From Acidisarcina sp. (GTDB taxonomy: Bacteria; Acidobacteriota; Blastocatellia; Pyrinomonadales; Pyrinomonadaceae): a DNA stretch of 5,901 bases. Shown one piece after another: positions 1-5,528 of the stretch. Position numbers and translations under genes: made by a program. The stretch is taken from the NCBI GenBank assembly GCA_021155145.1, contig JAJNPX010000392.1, positions 1-5,901 of the forward strand, read 5' to 3'. Position 1 is the first letter of the stretch; each line of letters begins with the position of its first letter. The notes below the pieces were generated by a model, which saw only the letters and a list, made by a program, of their open reading frames with translations, did no database searches and was not told the DNA's origin.

Positions 1-1057
1 CGTCCGACTCTCGTGCGGCGTCGAGCACGCGTTGGACCCTTACGCCATCCTCGAAAGTTGCGGCAAACTCCACTGTTTTGTCTCCGTTTCTTACTGCCGC
101 CACGATCAGAGGGGCAAACGACATAAAGCCGCTCGGGAATCCCGATTCCGGGACGCCTTCGATCCCTAAAGCGAATTCCACAGGCACTTCGCCCCAGCTA
201 TCCTCGCCGTTCCGGGCCAGATAGACATCGCCGCGGTGGCCGATGCGGATCGCTCCCTCCGTCCCAAAGAACTCGATGCGGTTGAGGTACTCGGGCTGCT
301 CTACCATGGATACCGACACGATGCCCGTCGCATCGTATGTAAACTCGCCATCGGCAAATCGCAGAAGCATATTGGCCTCGTCGTCGGTGGTCACCGGGCG
401 AAGCGCCCCGGTCGGCCCGTGTCTCTGCTTGATGTGGGTCTGCAATTGACAGAACACCGACGAGATCTCGCTTCCCAAAAACCAGTTGAACGAATCGATG
501 ATGTGCGAATTGATCGCTCCGAGCGCGCCGCCGCCCTGGACCTTGTCCGACCACCAGTTCCACGGCAGGTTCGGATCGCCCCGATGCGGCGCCCGGAAAT
601 CGTATTTTGCATGGCGGATCTTTCCTATCACGCCCTCGCGGATCATCGCATATGCCCGCTGGCGGCCCGGCTGAAAGCGAAGTTCGTGGTCGATCAGGGC
701 GAGCACATTCGCCTCTGAGGCCATCGACGCCATTTCTTCGGCTTCGGCGACATTCATCGCCATGGGCTTTTCGGCAAGTACGTTCTTGCCATTTTCCAGG
801 GCGAAAAGCGTCATTTCCCTGTGAAATACCGGCGGTGTCGTTATGCAAACGAGGTCGACATCGGGATGAGAGGCCGTCTCACGCCAATCGGCAGTCGAGT
901 GGCCGATTCCAAATTCGGCCGCCGCGGCCCGCGCATTTTCGAGTGTGCCGCTCGCGACGGAAACAAGCCGAGCGTCGTCGCACGCATCAAACGCCGGCAT
1001 TTGAACCCGACGAGCAAAACCTGTCCCGATAAATCCGATCCCGACCGGCACTTTCAT
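1..1057 (-). CDS. Gfo/Idh/MocA family NAD(P)-dependent oxidoreductase, C-terminus cut by window edge
   Basis: This gene encodes a predicted cytoplasmic sugar, inositol or related polyol dehydrogenase-like enzyme; the substrate cannot be told from the sequence. 352 residues are visible and the frame is open to the window edge. Family members usually have about 330-380 residues, so probably only a short tail is missing. The N-terminal Rossmann fold shows the dinucleotide-binding motif GFIGTGFA (residues 8-15). The family's conserved EKP motif with its usual catalytic lysine is at residues 96-98. HELRFQP (124-130) follows, and the substrate-domain motif GGGALGAINSHIID is at 176-189, with H185 in the usual active-site histidine position. 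The common aspartate of that motif (DxGxH) is alanine here (A181). The ATG at 1057-1055 puts the GxGxxG-like motif at the normal distance from the N-terminus. There is no signal peptide and no visible Shine-Dalgarno sequence. The gene lies downstream of the PilZ gene but is separated from it by a terminator, so it is likely its own transcription unit. Confidence 0.93.
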   Translation of the reverse strand, partial: MKVPVGIGFIGTGFARRVQMPAFDACDDARLVSVASGTLENARAAAAEFGIGHSTADWRETASHPDVDLVCITTPPVFHREMTLFALENGKNVLAEKPMAMNVAEAEEMASMASEANVLALIDHELRFQPGRQRAYAMIREGVIGKIRHAKYDFRAPHRGDPNLPWNWWSDKVQGGGALGAINSHIIDSFNWFLGSEISSVFCQLQTHIKQRHGPTGALRPVTTDDEANMLLRFADGEFTYDATGIVSVSMVEQPEYLNRIEFFGTEGAIRIGHRGDVYLARNGEDSWGEVPVEFALGIEGVPESGFPSGFMSFAPLIVAAVRNGDKTVEFAATFEDGVRVQRVLDAARESD

Positions 1058-1063
1058 AACGCC

Positions 1064-1069
1064 ATTATA
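1064..1069 (-). promoter_or_regulatory. Candidate -10 box for the oxidoreductase gene, possible leaderless start
   Basis: A perfect TATAAT hexamer on the minus strand ends six bases before the ATG at 1057. With normal spacing, transcription would begin at or within a base of the start codon. No Shine-Dalgarno sequence is present, which fits a leaderless mRNA. No good -35 hexamer is visible 16-18 bases upstream (GTGCGC at 17), so the promoter call is moderate. Confidence 0.45.
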
Positions 1070-1119
1070 TCGAGAGATCTCCCCCGGCGCACACACACCG
1101 CGTTCGGACGGGCCACCGC

Positions 1120-1149
1120 AAAAAAAGTAAAGGCCGCGAAGATCGCAGC
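1120..1149 (-). terminator. Rho-independent terminator of the PilZ gene
   Basis: Read on the minus strand, GCTGCGA pairs with TCGCGGC (7 bp with one G-U pair) around a TCT loop. It is followed by CTTTACTTTTTTT, a clear U-tract. It begins 30 bases after the PilZ stop codon and ends well before the oxidoreductase start. It therefore likely ends the PilZ transcript and separates the two genes. Confidence 0.78.
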
Positions 1150-1178
1150 CCGAGCCTTTTCTTTGAATGATCGCCGAT

Positions 1179-1646
1179 CTAGTTCCCGCCCATCTCCAGG
1201 CCCGGACTCGGCGCCCGCCGGCGTTTCGCTCCGAATCTCAAAAAGTGTTCGTATATCTCGCGATCTTCGTCCGAGATAGAGACGATCTCGGCCCCGACGA
1301 CGTACCTTTCGGTCGATTCGTGTATCGCATCGCGCTCGTATCGGCGGCCGACGACCTGCATATGGACCTTTTCACGCGGGAGATCGATCTCTACATTTAG
1401 GACGCGGTCCTGGCCGACGAGGTAGTGTTCTTTGATCCGGATGGCAGAGACCATGAAGCCGATGCCCGTCTTGCTCATATCGACCGTCTGGCCCGACATA
1501 AAGACCCCATCTGCAGTCGATGTATGGATCGCCCGGCTCGCATCCCGCTCAAACGATATCTTGACCGGCGCCGCGTATTTTTTTCGCGGAGAATGTGACC
1601 GCTCAGCGATCAATCCGGTAAGTCTTGTAACGAGTGCCCTTATCAT
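1179..1646 (-). CDS. PilZ domain protein with a degenerate c-di-GMP arginine motif
   Basis: This 155-residue protein is a predicted cytoplasmic PilZ-domain protein, a family that senses cyclic di-GMP or acts as an adaptor in motility, pilus or exopolysaccharide control. The second PilZ signature, DxSxxG, is intact as D56-M-S58-K-T-G61. The C-terminal strand and helix YVVGAEIVSISDEDREIYEHF (about 115-135) also match the fold. The N-terminal RxxxR signature is not intact. R21 aligns as the second arginine, judged by its distance to the first strand PVKI, but the first position is S17 with R16 one residue off. Binding of c-di-GMP is therefore uncertain. The tail after about residue 139 is basic and Pro/Gly rich. 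No signal peptide or membrane segment is seen. The ATG at 1646 has no obvious Shine-Dalgarno sequence and follows a promoter-like sequence with a very short leader. The lipoprotein gene upstream is co-directional, 70 bp away. Confidence 0.87.
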   Translation of the reverse strand: MIRALVTRLTGLIAERSHSPRKKYAAPVKISFERDASRAIHTSTADGVFMSGQTVDMSKTGIGFMVSAIRIKEHYLVGQDRVLNVEIDLPREKVHMQVVGRRYERDAIHESTERYVVGAEIVSISDEDREIYEHFLRFGAKRRRAPSPGLEMGGN

Positions 1647-1663
1647 TAGCCAAATAAGATCAA

Positions 1664-1692
1664 ATTATAAGTTTACATAATTTTCAAGTCAG
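1664..1692 (-). promoter_or_regulatory. Sigma-70-like promoter of the PilZ gene
   Basis: On the minus strand the -35 is CTGACT (1692-1687, 4 of 6 to consensus) and the -10 is TATAAT (1669-1664, perfect), with a 17-base spacer. The predicted transcription start is near 1657, giving a leader of about 11 bases. The -35 coincides with one arm of the inverted repeat at 1686-1706. Confidence 0.55.
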
Positions 1693-1706
1693 AATAAACC
1701 TGACTT
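1686..1706. repeat. Perfect inverted repeat between the lipoprotein and PilZ genes
   Basis: AAGTCAG (1686-1692) and CTGACTT (1700-1706) are exact inverted copies with a 7-base spacer. The repeat lies 10 bases past the lipoprotein stop codon, where a terminator could sit. However, the minus strand continues GAAAATTATG rather than with a U-run, so termination would be weak. Because the distal arm overlaps the -35 of the PilZ promoter, an operator is an alternative reading. Confidence 0.5.
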
Positions 1707-1716
1707 AACAGCGTGT

Positions 1717-2595
1717 TTACAGCGGCAACGGCTTTCCGCCGTTATCCTTACTGCTGATCCGCGGGGTCGCGCGACCGTCGGACTTCAGCATGAACGAAAG
1801 GCGGCCCGACTTTCCATAACTCTCCGGTGTGGCGGTGACCGAGTACGATCCCTTGCCTTCGTCGAGTGTCACAGAGTAGTTATAACCTGTTGATTCTGAT
1901 GTCTTTACGTCATCGGGCAAGAGGCCGGCCCCGACCAGCGCGTTGATATCGGTAAATTTGCCTCCGTTCTGCACCGAAAAGGCGAGCTGGGCTTTGGCGA
2001 TGCGGTCGAGCATATCGCGGGCCTCATCTTCGTGGGTCTCTATCCGGAGGGCATAGAAATAATTCTTTCCTTCTTTCTTTATCCTCGCCTCGGCCGCTTC
2101 ATCGACGGTCAGTATCACCCAGATATTATCTTCTTTGCGAAGCTCGATCTGCTGTGTATCATGCCGTTCGGGATCGTCGCCAGGAAGGCTCGCGGTGACG
2201 GTCGCCTTTTCGCCCGAGACGATCTCGCCATTTATGGTCACCTCGGCCGGTATCGCGCTTGCGATGCGTTCGAAATCCACTTGAAACTCTTTCAATTCTG
2301 CATCGGTCAATCCCTCGACCGCCGGGCGCAGATTCGTCAAAAATATAGCCTCGCGAAATTTCCTCTCGCGAAGCTTGGTGTAGAACGCTCTGACGGTGTC
2401 GGCCGGGGAACCGGCCTTTATCTCGATCGAGGATGGCGGTTGGGGGTTTGAGTTGGTTTTACTTGCTGATGACGATTGGGCACTCAGGGCCGCGTTATCC
2501 GCCCTCGTCGCTTCGGCATCACAGCCGCCGCAAATTATGGCTAAAGATGTAGTGATACAGAGGAAGAAATTCGGCATCGAAAACCAACGGCTCAT
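1717..2595 (-). CDS. Predicted lipoprotein: NTF2/DUF4878-like domain plus pilin-head-like C-terminal domain
   Basis: This is a 292-residue exported protein of unknown function. Residues 1-24 form a short hydrophobic signal peptide ending in C22-G-G-C25, a probable but atypical lipobox with C25 as the lipidated cysteine. Residues 26-60 are a low-complexity Ser/Ala/Asn/Pro linker typical of lipoproteins. Residues 62-165 (SPADTVRAFYTKL to WVILTVDEA) resemble the NTF2-like DUF4878 fold, a small alpha+beta domain common in lipoproteins. Residues 187-292 resemble the globular head of type IV pilins and pseudopilins: a helix (RDMLDRIAKAQLAF), a loop (GGKFTDINALVGAGLL), then strands (GYNYSVTL, GSYSVTATP, LSFMLKSDG). 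The hydrophobic N-terminal pilin helix and prepilin peptidase site are absent. The ATG at 2595 has a weak AGGG (2609-2606) about 10 bases upstream; M7 is an alternative start. The family assignments are by eye; export is the firmest call. Confidence 0.82.
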   Translation of the reverse strand: MSRWFSMPNFFLCITTSLAIICGGCDAEATRADNAALSAQSSSASKTNSNPQPPSSIEIKAGSPADTVRAFYTKLRERKFREAIFLTNLRPAVEGLTDAELKEFQVDFERIASAIPAEVTINGEIVSGEKATVTASLPGDDPERHDTQQIELRKEDNIWVILTVDEAAEARIKKEGKNYFYALRIETHEDEARDMLDRIAKAQLAFSVQNGGKFTDINALVGAGLLPDDVKTSESTGYNYSVTLDEGKGSYSVTATPESYGKSGRLSFMLKSDGRATPRISSKDNGGKPLPL

Positions 2596-2622
2596 TAAAT
2601 TGTTACCCTGTGTGTTCGAGAG

Positions 2623-2628
2623 AGTTTA
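2623..2628 (-). promoter_or_regulatory. Tentative -10 box of the lipoprotein gene
   Basis: TAAACT on the minus strand would start transcription near 2616, about 20 bases before the lipoprotein ATG. A nearly identical 10-base context, CTAAACTYTC, occurs upstream of the carboxypeptidase gene. No convincing -35 was found (CCCGGT at 17 bases). This is a weak call. Confidence 0.25.
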
Positions 2629-2668
2629 GCAGATACCCCTTGTGGACCGGGTGCCGGGGCAAGAAACG

Positions 2669-2701
2669 AAAGACACGCCACCGGAAGTATAGCGTGTCTT
2701 T
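2669..2701 (-). terminator. Strong hairpin terminator downstream of the OPT transporter gene
   Basis: A perfect 10-bp stem, AAAGACACGC (2669-2678) with GCGTGTCTTT (2692-2701), encloses a 13-base loop. It starts 35 bases past the transporter stop. On the minus strand it runs into CTTTCGTTTCTT, a moderately U-rich tail. The plus strand has a TCTTTT tail, so it could work in both directions, although no plus-strand gene ends nearby. It separates the transporter transcript from the lipoprotein gene. Confidence 0.75.
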
Positions 2702-2723
2702 TCGCCAAATGTAAAACAATTTT

Positions 2724-2739
2724 TAGACCGGGCGGTCTA
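2724..2739. repeat. Short inverted repeat over the OPT stop codon
   Basis: TAGACC (2724-2729) and GGTCTA (2734-2739) are exact inverted copies around GGGC. The second arm contains the transporter's TAG stop (2739-2737). On the minus strand it is followed by AAAATTGTTTT, so it could be a first, weaker terminator hairpin or a 3' stabilising hairpin ahead of the stronger one at 2669-2701. Confidence 0.4.
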
Positions 2740-5241
2740 TTTGCCCGATTCCTTTCTTGCGAACAGGGCCTCACGGCCGACAAAGTAGAGCAGAACGGCC
2801 AACCCTAGAAACGGGAGGAGCCCGAGCCAGTTAGAATTGTCCCCGGCAAAGAATGGATTGTTCGCCTCGGACCAAAGCTCAAAACCGCGGACGGTGTCGG
2901 CGAGAAATTCGGCCGAAAACGCCACGAGTATGCCCGCGAGGGCGCCGCCGGCAATGTAGCCTGAGGCAAGCAACACGCCGGGGCTCTTGTCGGTCTCGGC
3001 GATCATCTCTTCCTCGGTCAGGTTCCTTTCCTTGAGCTTTCTAAAGATCACCAGGTCGACCAGCCACCGCACGGAGCCGCCCACAAATATCGGGGCTGAG
3101 ATCGACACCGGCAGATATATGCCTACCGCAAATGCGAGCGACGGGATACCTGCAAGCTCGAGCACCACCGAGATCATTATCCCCAATATAACAAGGCCCC
3201 AGGGCAACTCCTGGCTGAGGATGCCCTTGATGATGTAGCTCATCAGCGTGGCCTTTGGCGCCGAGTATTTGGTGACCTCGCTGCCGTCGGGCTTTTCGAG
3301 GATGTTGCCGTTGACGCCGGGATCGACGAGGTATCTGATCTCGCCATTCGACCCCACCAGATATTTGCCCGGCTGAATGCCGCCCTGGCTATCCGTCTTG
3401 TGCCAGCCGCGATACGTTTCCGCATCGGAGGCCGCCTGTGAACCCGAGAGTGTCTCCGCCGGCCCCAACGCGACGCCCGCCGGGACGACCGCACCCTTTG
3501 GAAAATTCTCCTGCACCTTGTACACGACCCTTCCCTCAGGGTTTACGAGGAACTTGCCCGCGGGCAGGTCCTTATTTTCCGGCTCTTTTTGCCCCGTGGG
3601 AACTCGATTCTCAAAGACCGTATAGCTGCCGGCCACCGGCGGCTGGATCTCTCCGCTATATGCGGGCAGGCCGGAAGGGTTGATGACGATCTCTTTGTCC
3701 TTTACCCGCGAGAATGTCGTCGGCCCGGCGTAGACGGTTCCGCTGTTGTTCAATGCAAGCAGGATCGGCCCGAGAAGTAACGCAGACGCGGTGGCCCCGA
3801 CAAGTATGGCGATCTGCTGTTTTCGCGGAGTGCCGCCGACCCAAAAACCCGTCTTCAGGTCCTGTGAGGTCGTTCCGCCATTCGACGCGGCGATGCAGAC
3901 GATCCCGCCGATCGAAAGCGCGGTGACAAAATATGGGTCGGGTTCCGTCCAGCCGACGAGCAGAAAAACAAGACACGTGAACAGGAGCGTCGCCACGGTC
4001 ATTCCCGAAATGGGGTTCGACGAACTGCCGATCTCGCCCGTGAGCCGCGACGAAACGGTCACAAAAAGGAACCCGAAGACGATGATCAGGATCGCCCCGA
4101 GAAGGTTCATCTTGAGGGCCGGAACGAAAGTGATCACCACGATCAGCGCCAGTATGCCGGCGATAACGAACTTTATCGACAGGTCCTGATCGGTGCGCGG
4201 CAATGCCTCGCCCTCTTTGACGCCGTTGCCGCGGCGAAGGTCCGCAAGGCCGCCCTTGATGCCGTGCCAGATGACCGGGAGCGAACGGAACAGGCTGATG
4301 ACGCCGCCGGCCGCGACAGCACCGGCACCGATATAGAGAATATAATCGGCCTGAATACTGTTTTTACCCTGAATGCCCATTTCAGAAATGGGCACCGTAC
4401 CCGGAGCGAGGGCTTCGGTCAGCCCTGAGCCGAAATATCTGATCATCGGGATCAGGACGAGGTACGACAATGCTCCGCCAGCGAACATTATCCCTGCAAT
4501 GCGCGGCCCGATGATATAGCCGACGCCGAGCAGGGCCGGGTTGTTCTCGTTCGATATCGAGCCGCCCTCGAACGGGCGCCCGAAAACCTTTGTCGGCGAT
4601 TCCTTCCACGTCTTCAGCACCAGCATCAGCGAATTGAATACGAAGCCGACCGCAAAGCCGAGGCTGATGATCTTACCTCCATGCGTTGCCGAATCGCCCG
4701 CCTCGGCCGAATCGCCCGCGTGCGATGCCTCGCGTGATTCCTTTGATGCCCCGGCCATCAAGACCTGGGCGCAGGCCGTGCCTTCCGGATATTTGAGTAT
4801 GCCGTGCTGGTCCTTGATCAGCGCGCGGCGAAGCGGGATCATCATCAGGATGCCGAGAGCGCCGCCGAGCACGGCAACGAGCGTGACCCGCCAAACCTCG
4901 AGATCGAAACCGAGGATGAGTATCGCGGGCATCGTCACGCCCACGCCAAAGGCGATCGATTCTCCGGCAGAGCCTGCCGTCTGTACGACGTTGTGCTCGA
5001 GGATGGTCGCATCGCGCATCCCTGCCTTGGAAAGCAGGCGGAACAGCGTGATCGAGATCACCGCGACAGGTATCGAGGCTGACACCGTCAGGCCGACCTT
5101 TAACACGAGATACAGCGACGAAGCTCCGAAGATTATTCCCAGCAGCGTCCCGACAATGAGCGGAAGCGGTGTAAGCTCGCGCAGGTTCGAAACGCTCGCA
5201 GGTATATACGGACGGAATCTCTCAAGAAATGGATTTTTCAT
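2737..5241 (-). CDS. OPT (oligopeptide transporter) family membrane protein with large loop insertion
   Basis: This 834-residue inner-membrane protein belongs to the OPT superfamily, proton-coupled carriers of small peptides or, in plant and fungal members, metal chelates. The bacterial substrate is not decidable from sequence. Conserved family motifs are present: SIPVAVISITLFR (56-68), AGESIAFGVGVTMPAIL (92-108), YPEGTACAQVL (151-161), GEIGSSSNPISGMT (402-415), NGGTTSQDLKTGFWVGGTPRK (454-474) and ELPWG (678-682). About 15 hydrophobic segments can be counted between residues 24 and 823. Bacterial members are usually about 550-680 residues. The excess here is mostly a hydrophilic stretch at about 500-662 with repeated GK(F/Y)LVxxxG motifs. 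A second small loop (163-190) has the duplication AGDSAE/AGDSAT. The start is ATG at 5241 because AGGAGA (5256-5251) lies 9 bases upstream and MKNPFLERFRPY begins a normal family N-terminus; the frame remains open upstream to 5460, but that part is Arg/Cys-rich and unlike the family. It is divergent from the carboxypeptidase gene, suggesting peptide use. Confidence 0.95.
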   Translation of the reverse strand: MKNPFLERFRPYIPASVSNLRELTPLPLIVGTLLGIIFGASSLYLVLKVGLTVSASIPVAVISITLFRLLSKAGMRDATILEHNVVQTAGSAGESIAFGVGVTMPAILILGFDLEVWRVTLVAVLGGALGILMMIPLRRALIKDQHGILKYPEGTACAQVLMAGASKESREASHAGDSAEAGDSATHGGKIISLGFAVGFVFNSLMLVLKTWKESPTKVFGRPFEGGSISNENNPALLGVGYIIGPRIAGIMFAGGALSYLVLIPMIRYFGSGLTEALAPGTVPISEMGIQGKNSIQADYILYIGAGAVAAGGVISLFRSLPVIWHGIKGGLADLRRGNGVKEGEALPRTDQDLSIKFVIAGILALIVVITFVPALKMNLLGAILIIVFGFLFVTVSSRLTGEIGSSSNPISGMTVATLLFTCLVFLLVGWTEPDPYFVTALSIGGIVCIAASNGGTTSQDLKTGFWVGGTPRKQQIAILVGATASALLLGPILLALNNSGTVYAGPTTFSRVKDKEIVINPSGLPAYSGEIQPPVAGSYTVFENRVPTGQKEPENKDLPAGKFLVNPEGRVVYKVQENFPKGAVVPAGVALGPAETLSGSQAASDAETYRGWHKTDSQGGIQPGKYLVGSNGEIRYLVDPGVNGNILEKPDGSEVTKYSAPKATLMSYIIKGILSQELPWGLVILGIMISVVLELAGIPSLAFAVGIYLPVSISAPIFVGGSVRWLVDLVIFRKLKERNLTEEEMIAETDKSPGVLLASGYIAGGALAGILVAFSAEFLADTVRGFELWSEANNPFFAGDNSNWLGLLPFLGLAVLLYFVGREALFARKESGK
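3256..3744 (-). other. Region encoding the soluble insertion in the OPT transporter
   Basis: This stretch encodes residues 500-662, with no hydrophobic segment long enough to cross a membrane. It lies between a transmembrane helix ending in GPILLALN and the conserved KATLMSYIIKGILSQELPWG region. It contains two similar units 63 residues apart, PAGKFLVNPEGRVVYKV (560-576) and QPGKYLVGSNGEIRYLV (623-639). Weaker echoes are EIVINPSG (517-524) and AGSYTVFENRV (537-547). The pattern suggests short beta-hairpin repeats. The side of the membrane is not established here. Confidence 0.7.
4688..4719. repeat. Short direct repeat within the OPT gene
   Basis: GCCGAATCGCCCGC occurs at 4688-4701 and again at 4706-4719, an 18-bp period. 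In the protein this gives AGDSAE followed by AGDSAT (residues 175-186) in a hydrophilic loop. It looks like a local in-frame duplication and does not disturb the reading frame. Confidence 0.8.
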
Positions 5242-5250
5242 CCTGTGGTT

Positions 5251-5256
5251 TCTCCT
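5251..5256 (-). promoter_or_regulatory. Shine-Dalgarno sequence deciding the OPT start
   Basis: AGGAGA on the minus strand lies 9 bases before the ATG at 5241. It supports this start over the longer open frame that continues upstream. Confidence 0.75.
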
Positions 5257-5333
5257 GATTGTGCCTTTTCTCACGCCCGAAGATCGGCGGCGTGATGTGT
5301 CGATGCGGCAAGATAGGGAAAGTTCTGCTTTGC

Positions 5334-5362
5334 AATGTAACCTGCGTCCCCAAAAAACGCAA
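5334..5362 (-). promoter_or_regulatory. Candidate promoter of the OPT gene
   Basis: On the minus strand TTGCGT (5362-5357) and TACATT (5339-5334) are separated by 17 bases, matching 3 of 6 and 4 of 6 consensus positions. The predicted start near 5327 would give a leader of roughly 85 bases. A small inverted repeat, TGCGT (5343-5347) with ACGCA (5357-5361), sits over the spacer and -35. Confidence 0.35.
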
Positions 5363-5472
5363 TACGACAGGCGGAAACACGAACGGTGGCCTGTGCCTTC
5401 TCGCCCACGCAAGGAATAGGGCTCGGTTAACGCCGCCTGTTCGCACGCAGCACCGGCCACACTCGCGCCCGG

Positions 5473-5494
5473 TCGTTTTTCGATCGTTTTTCGT
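5473..5494. repeat. 11-bp tandem repeat upstream of the carboxypeptidase gene
   Basis: TCGTTTTTCG occurs at 5473-5482 and 5484-5493, separated by one A, giving an 11-bp period close to one helical turn. It lies directly upstream of a possible -10 box (TAAACT, 5496-5501). It could bind a regulator or form part of the promoter; no known operator was recognised. Confidence 0.6.
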
Positions 5495-5495
5495 C

Positions 5496-5501
5496 TAAAC
5501 T
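5496..5501 (+). promoter_or_regulatory. Tentative -10 box of the carboxypeptidase gene
   Basis: TAAACT would place the transcription start near 5508, about 10 bases before the ribosome binding site. The hexamer 17 bases upstream (TCGTTT) is a poor -35 and falls in the tandem repeat. This is a weak call, helped slightly by the same motif context upstream of the lipoprotein gene. Confidence 0.28.
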
Positions 5502-5517
5502 TTCAAAAAACACTTCC

Positions 5518-5521
5518 GGAG
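5518..5521 (+). promoter_or_regulatory. Shine-Dalgarno sequence of the carboxypeptidase gene
   Basis: GGAG lies 7 bases before the ATG at 5529, a normal spacing that supports this start. Confidence 0.7.
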
Positions 5522-5528
5522 AAATTCT

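Larger units (their letters stand above)
5242..5528. promoter_or_regulatory. Divergent intergenic region between OPT transporter and carboxypeptidase
   Basis: These 287 bases separate two divergently transcribed genes and must hold both promoters. The minus strand can be read as open frame through much of it, but the product lacks any family resemblance and a good ribosome binding site lies at its downstream end. Visible elements are a transporter promoter candidate (5334-5362), a Shine-Dalgarno sequence for each gene, an 11-bp tandem repeat (5473-5494) and a TAAACT box (5496-5501). No RNA gene or known riboswitch was recognised. Confidence 0.7.

Noticed and set aside
198..848. A 216-residue minus-strand open frame and a 160-residue plus-strand frame at 236-718
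   Set aside because: Both overlap the oxidoreductase, whose frame has intact Rossmann, EKP and GGGALG motifs. The alternatives show no recognisable domain.
1682..1687. TTGAAA on the minus strand as the -35 of the PilZ promoter
   Set aside because: The spacing to TATAAT at 1669-1664 is only 12 bases. CTGACT at 1692-1687 gives the normal 17.
3438..3683. Small plus-strand frames inside the OPT insertion region, considered as a nested gene
   Set aside because: They have no ribosome binding site of note, are Pro/Arg-rich and mirror the GC-rich opposite strand. The minus frame is continuous through the region with family motifs on both sides.
4541..5419. A 292-residue plus-strand open frame
   Set aside because: It lies antisense to the OPT gene and its product is Arg/Ser/Pro-rich with no domain, as expected of a shadow frame in GC-rich DNA. 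The minus-strand protein has strong family motifs.
5242..5460. N-terminal extension of the OPT reading frame by 73 residues to an ATG at 5460
   Set aside because: The extra residues are Arg/Cys-rich with no family similarity. A good AGGAGA sits 9 bases before the ATG at 5241, and MKNPFLERF begins the usual OPT N-terminus.
5452..5480. Terminator-like hairpin ACCGG/CCGGT followed by CGTTTTT on the plus strand
   Set aside because: The stem is only 5 bp with a 12-base loop, and no plus-strand gene ends upstream. An attenuator role for the carboxypeptidase is possible but has no further support.
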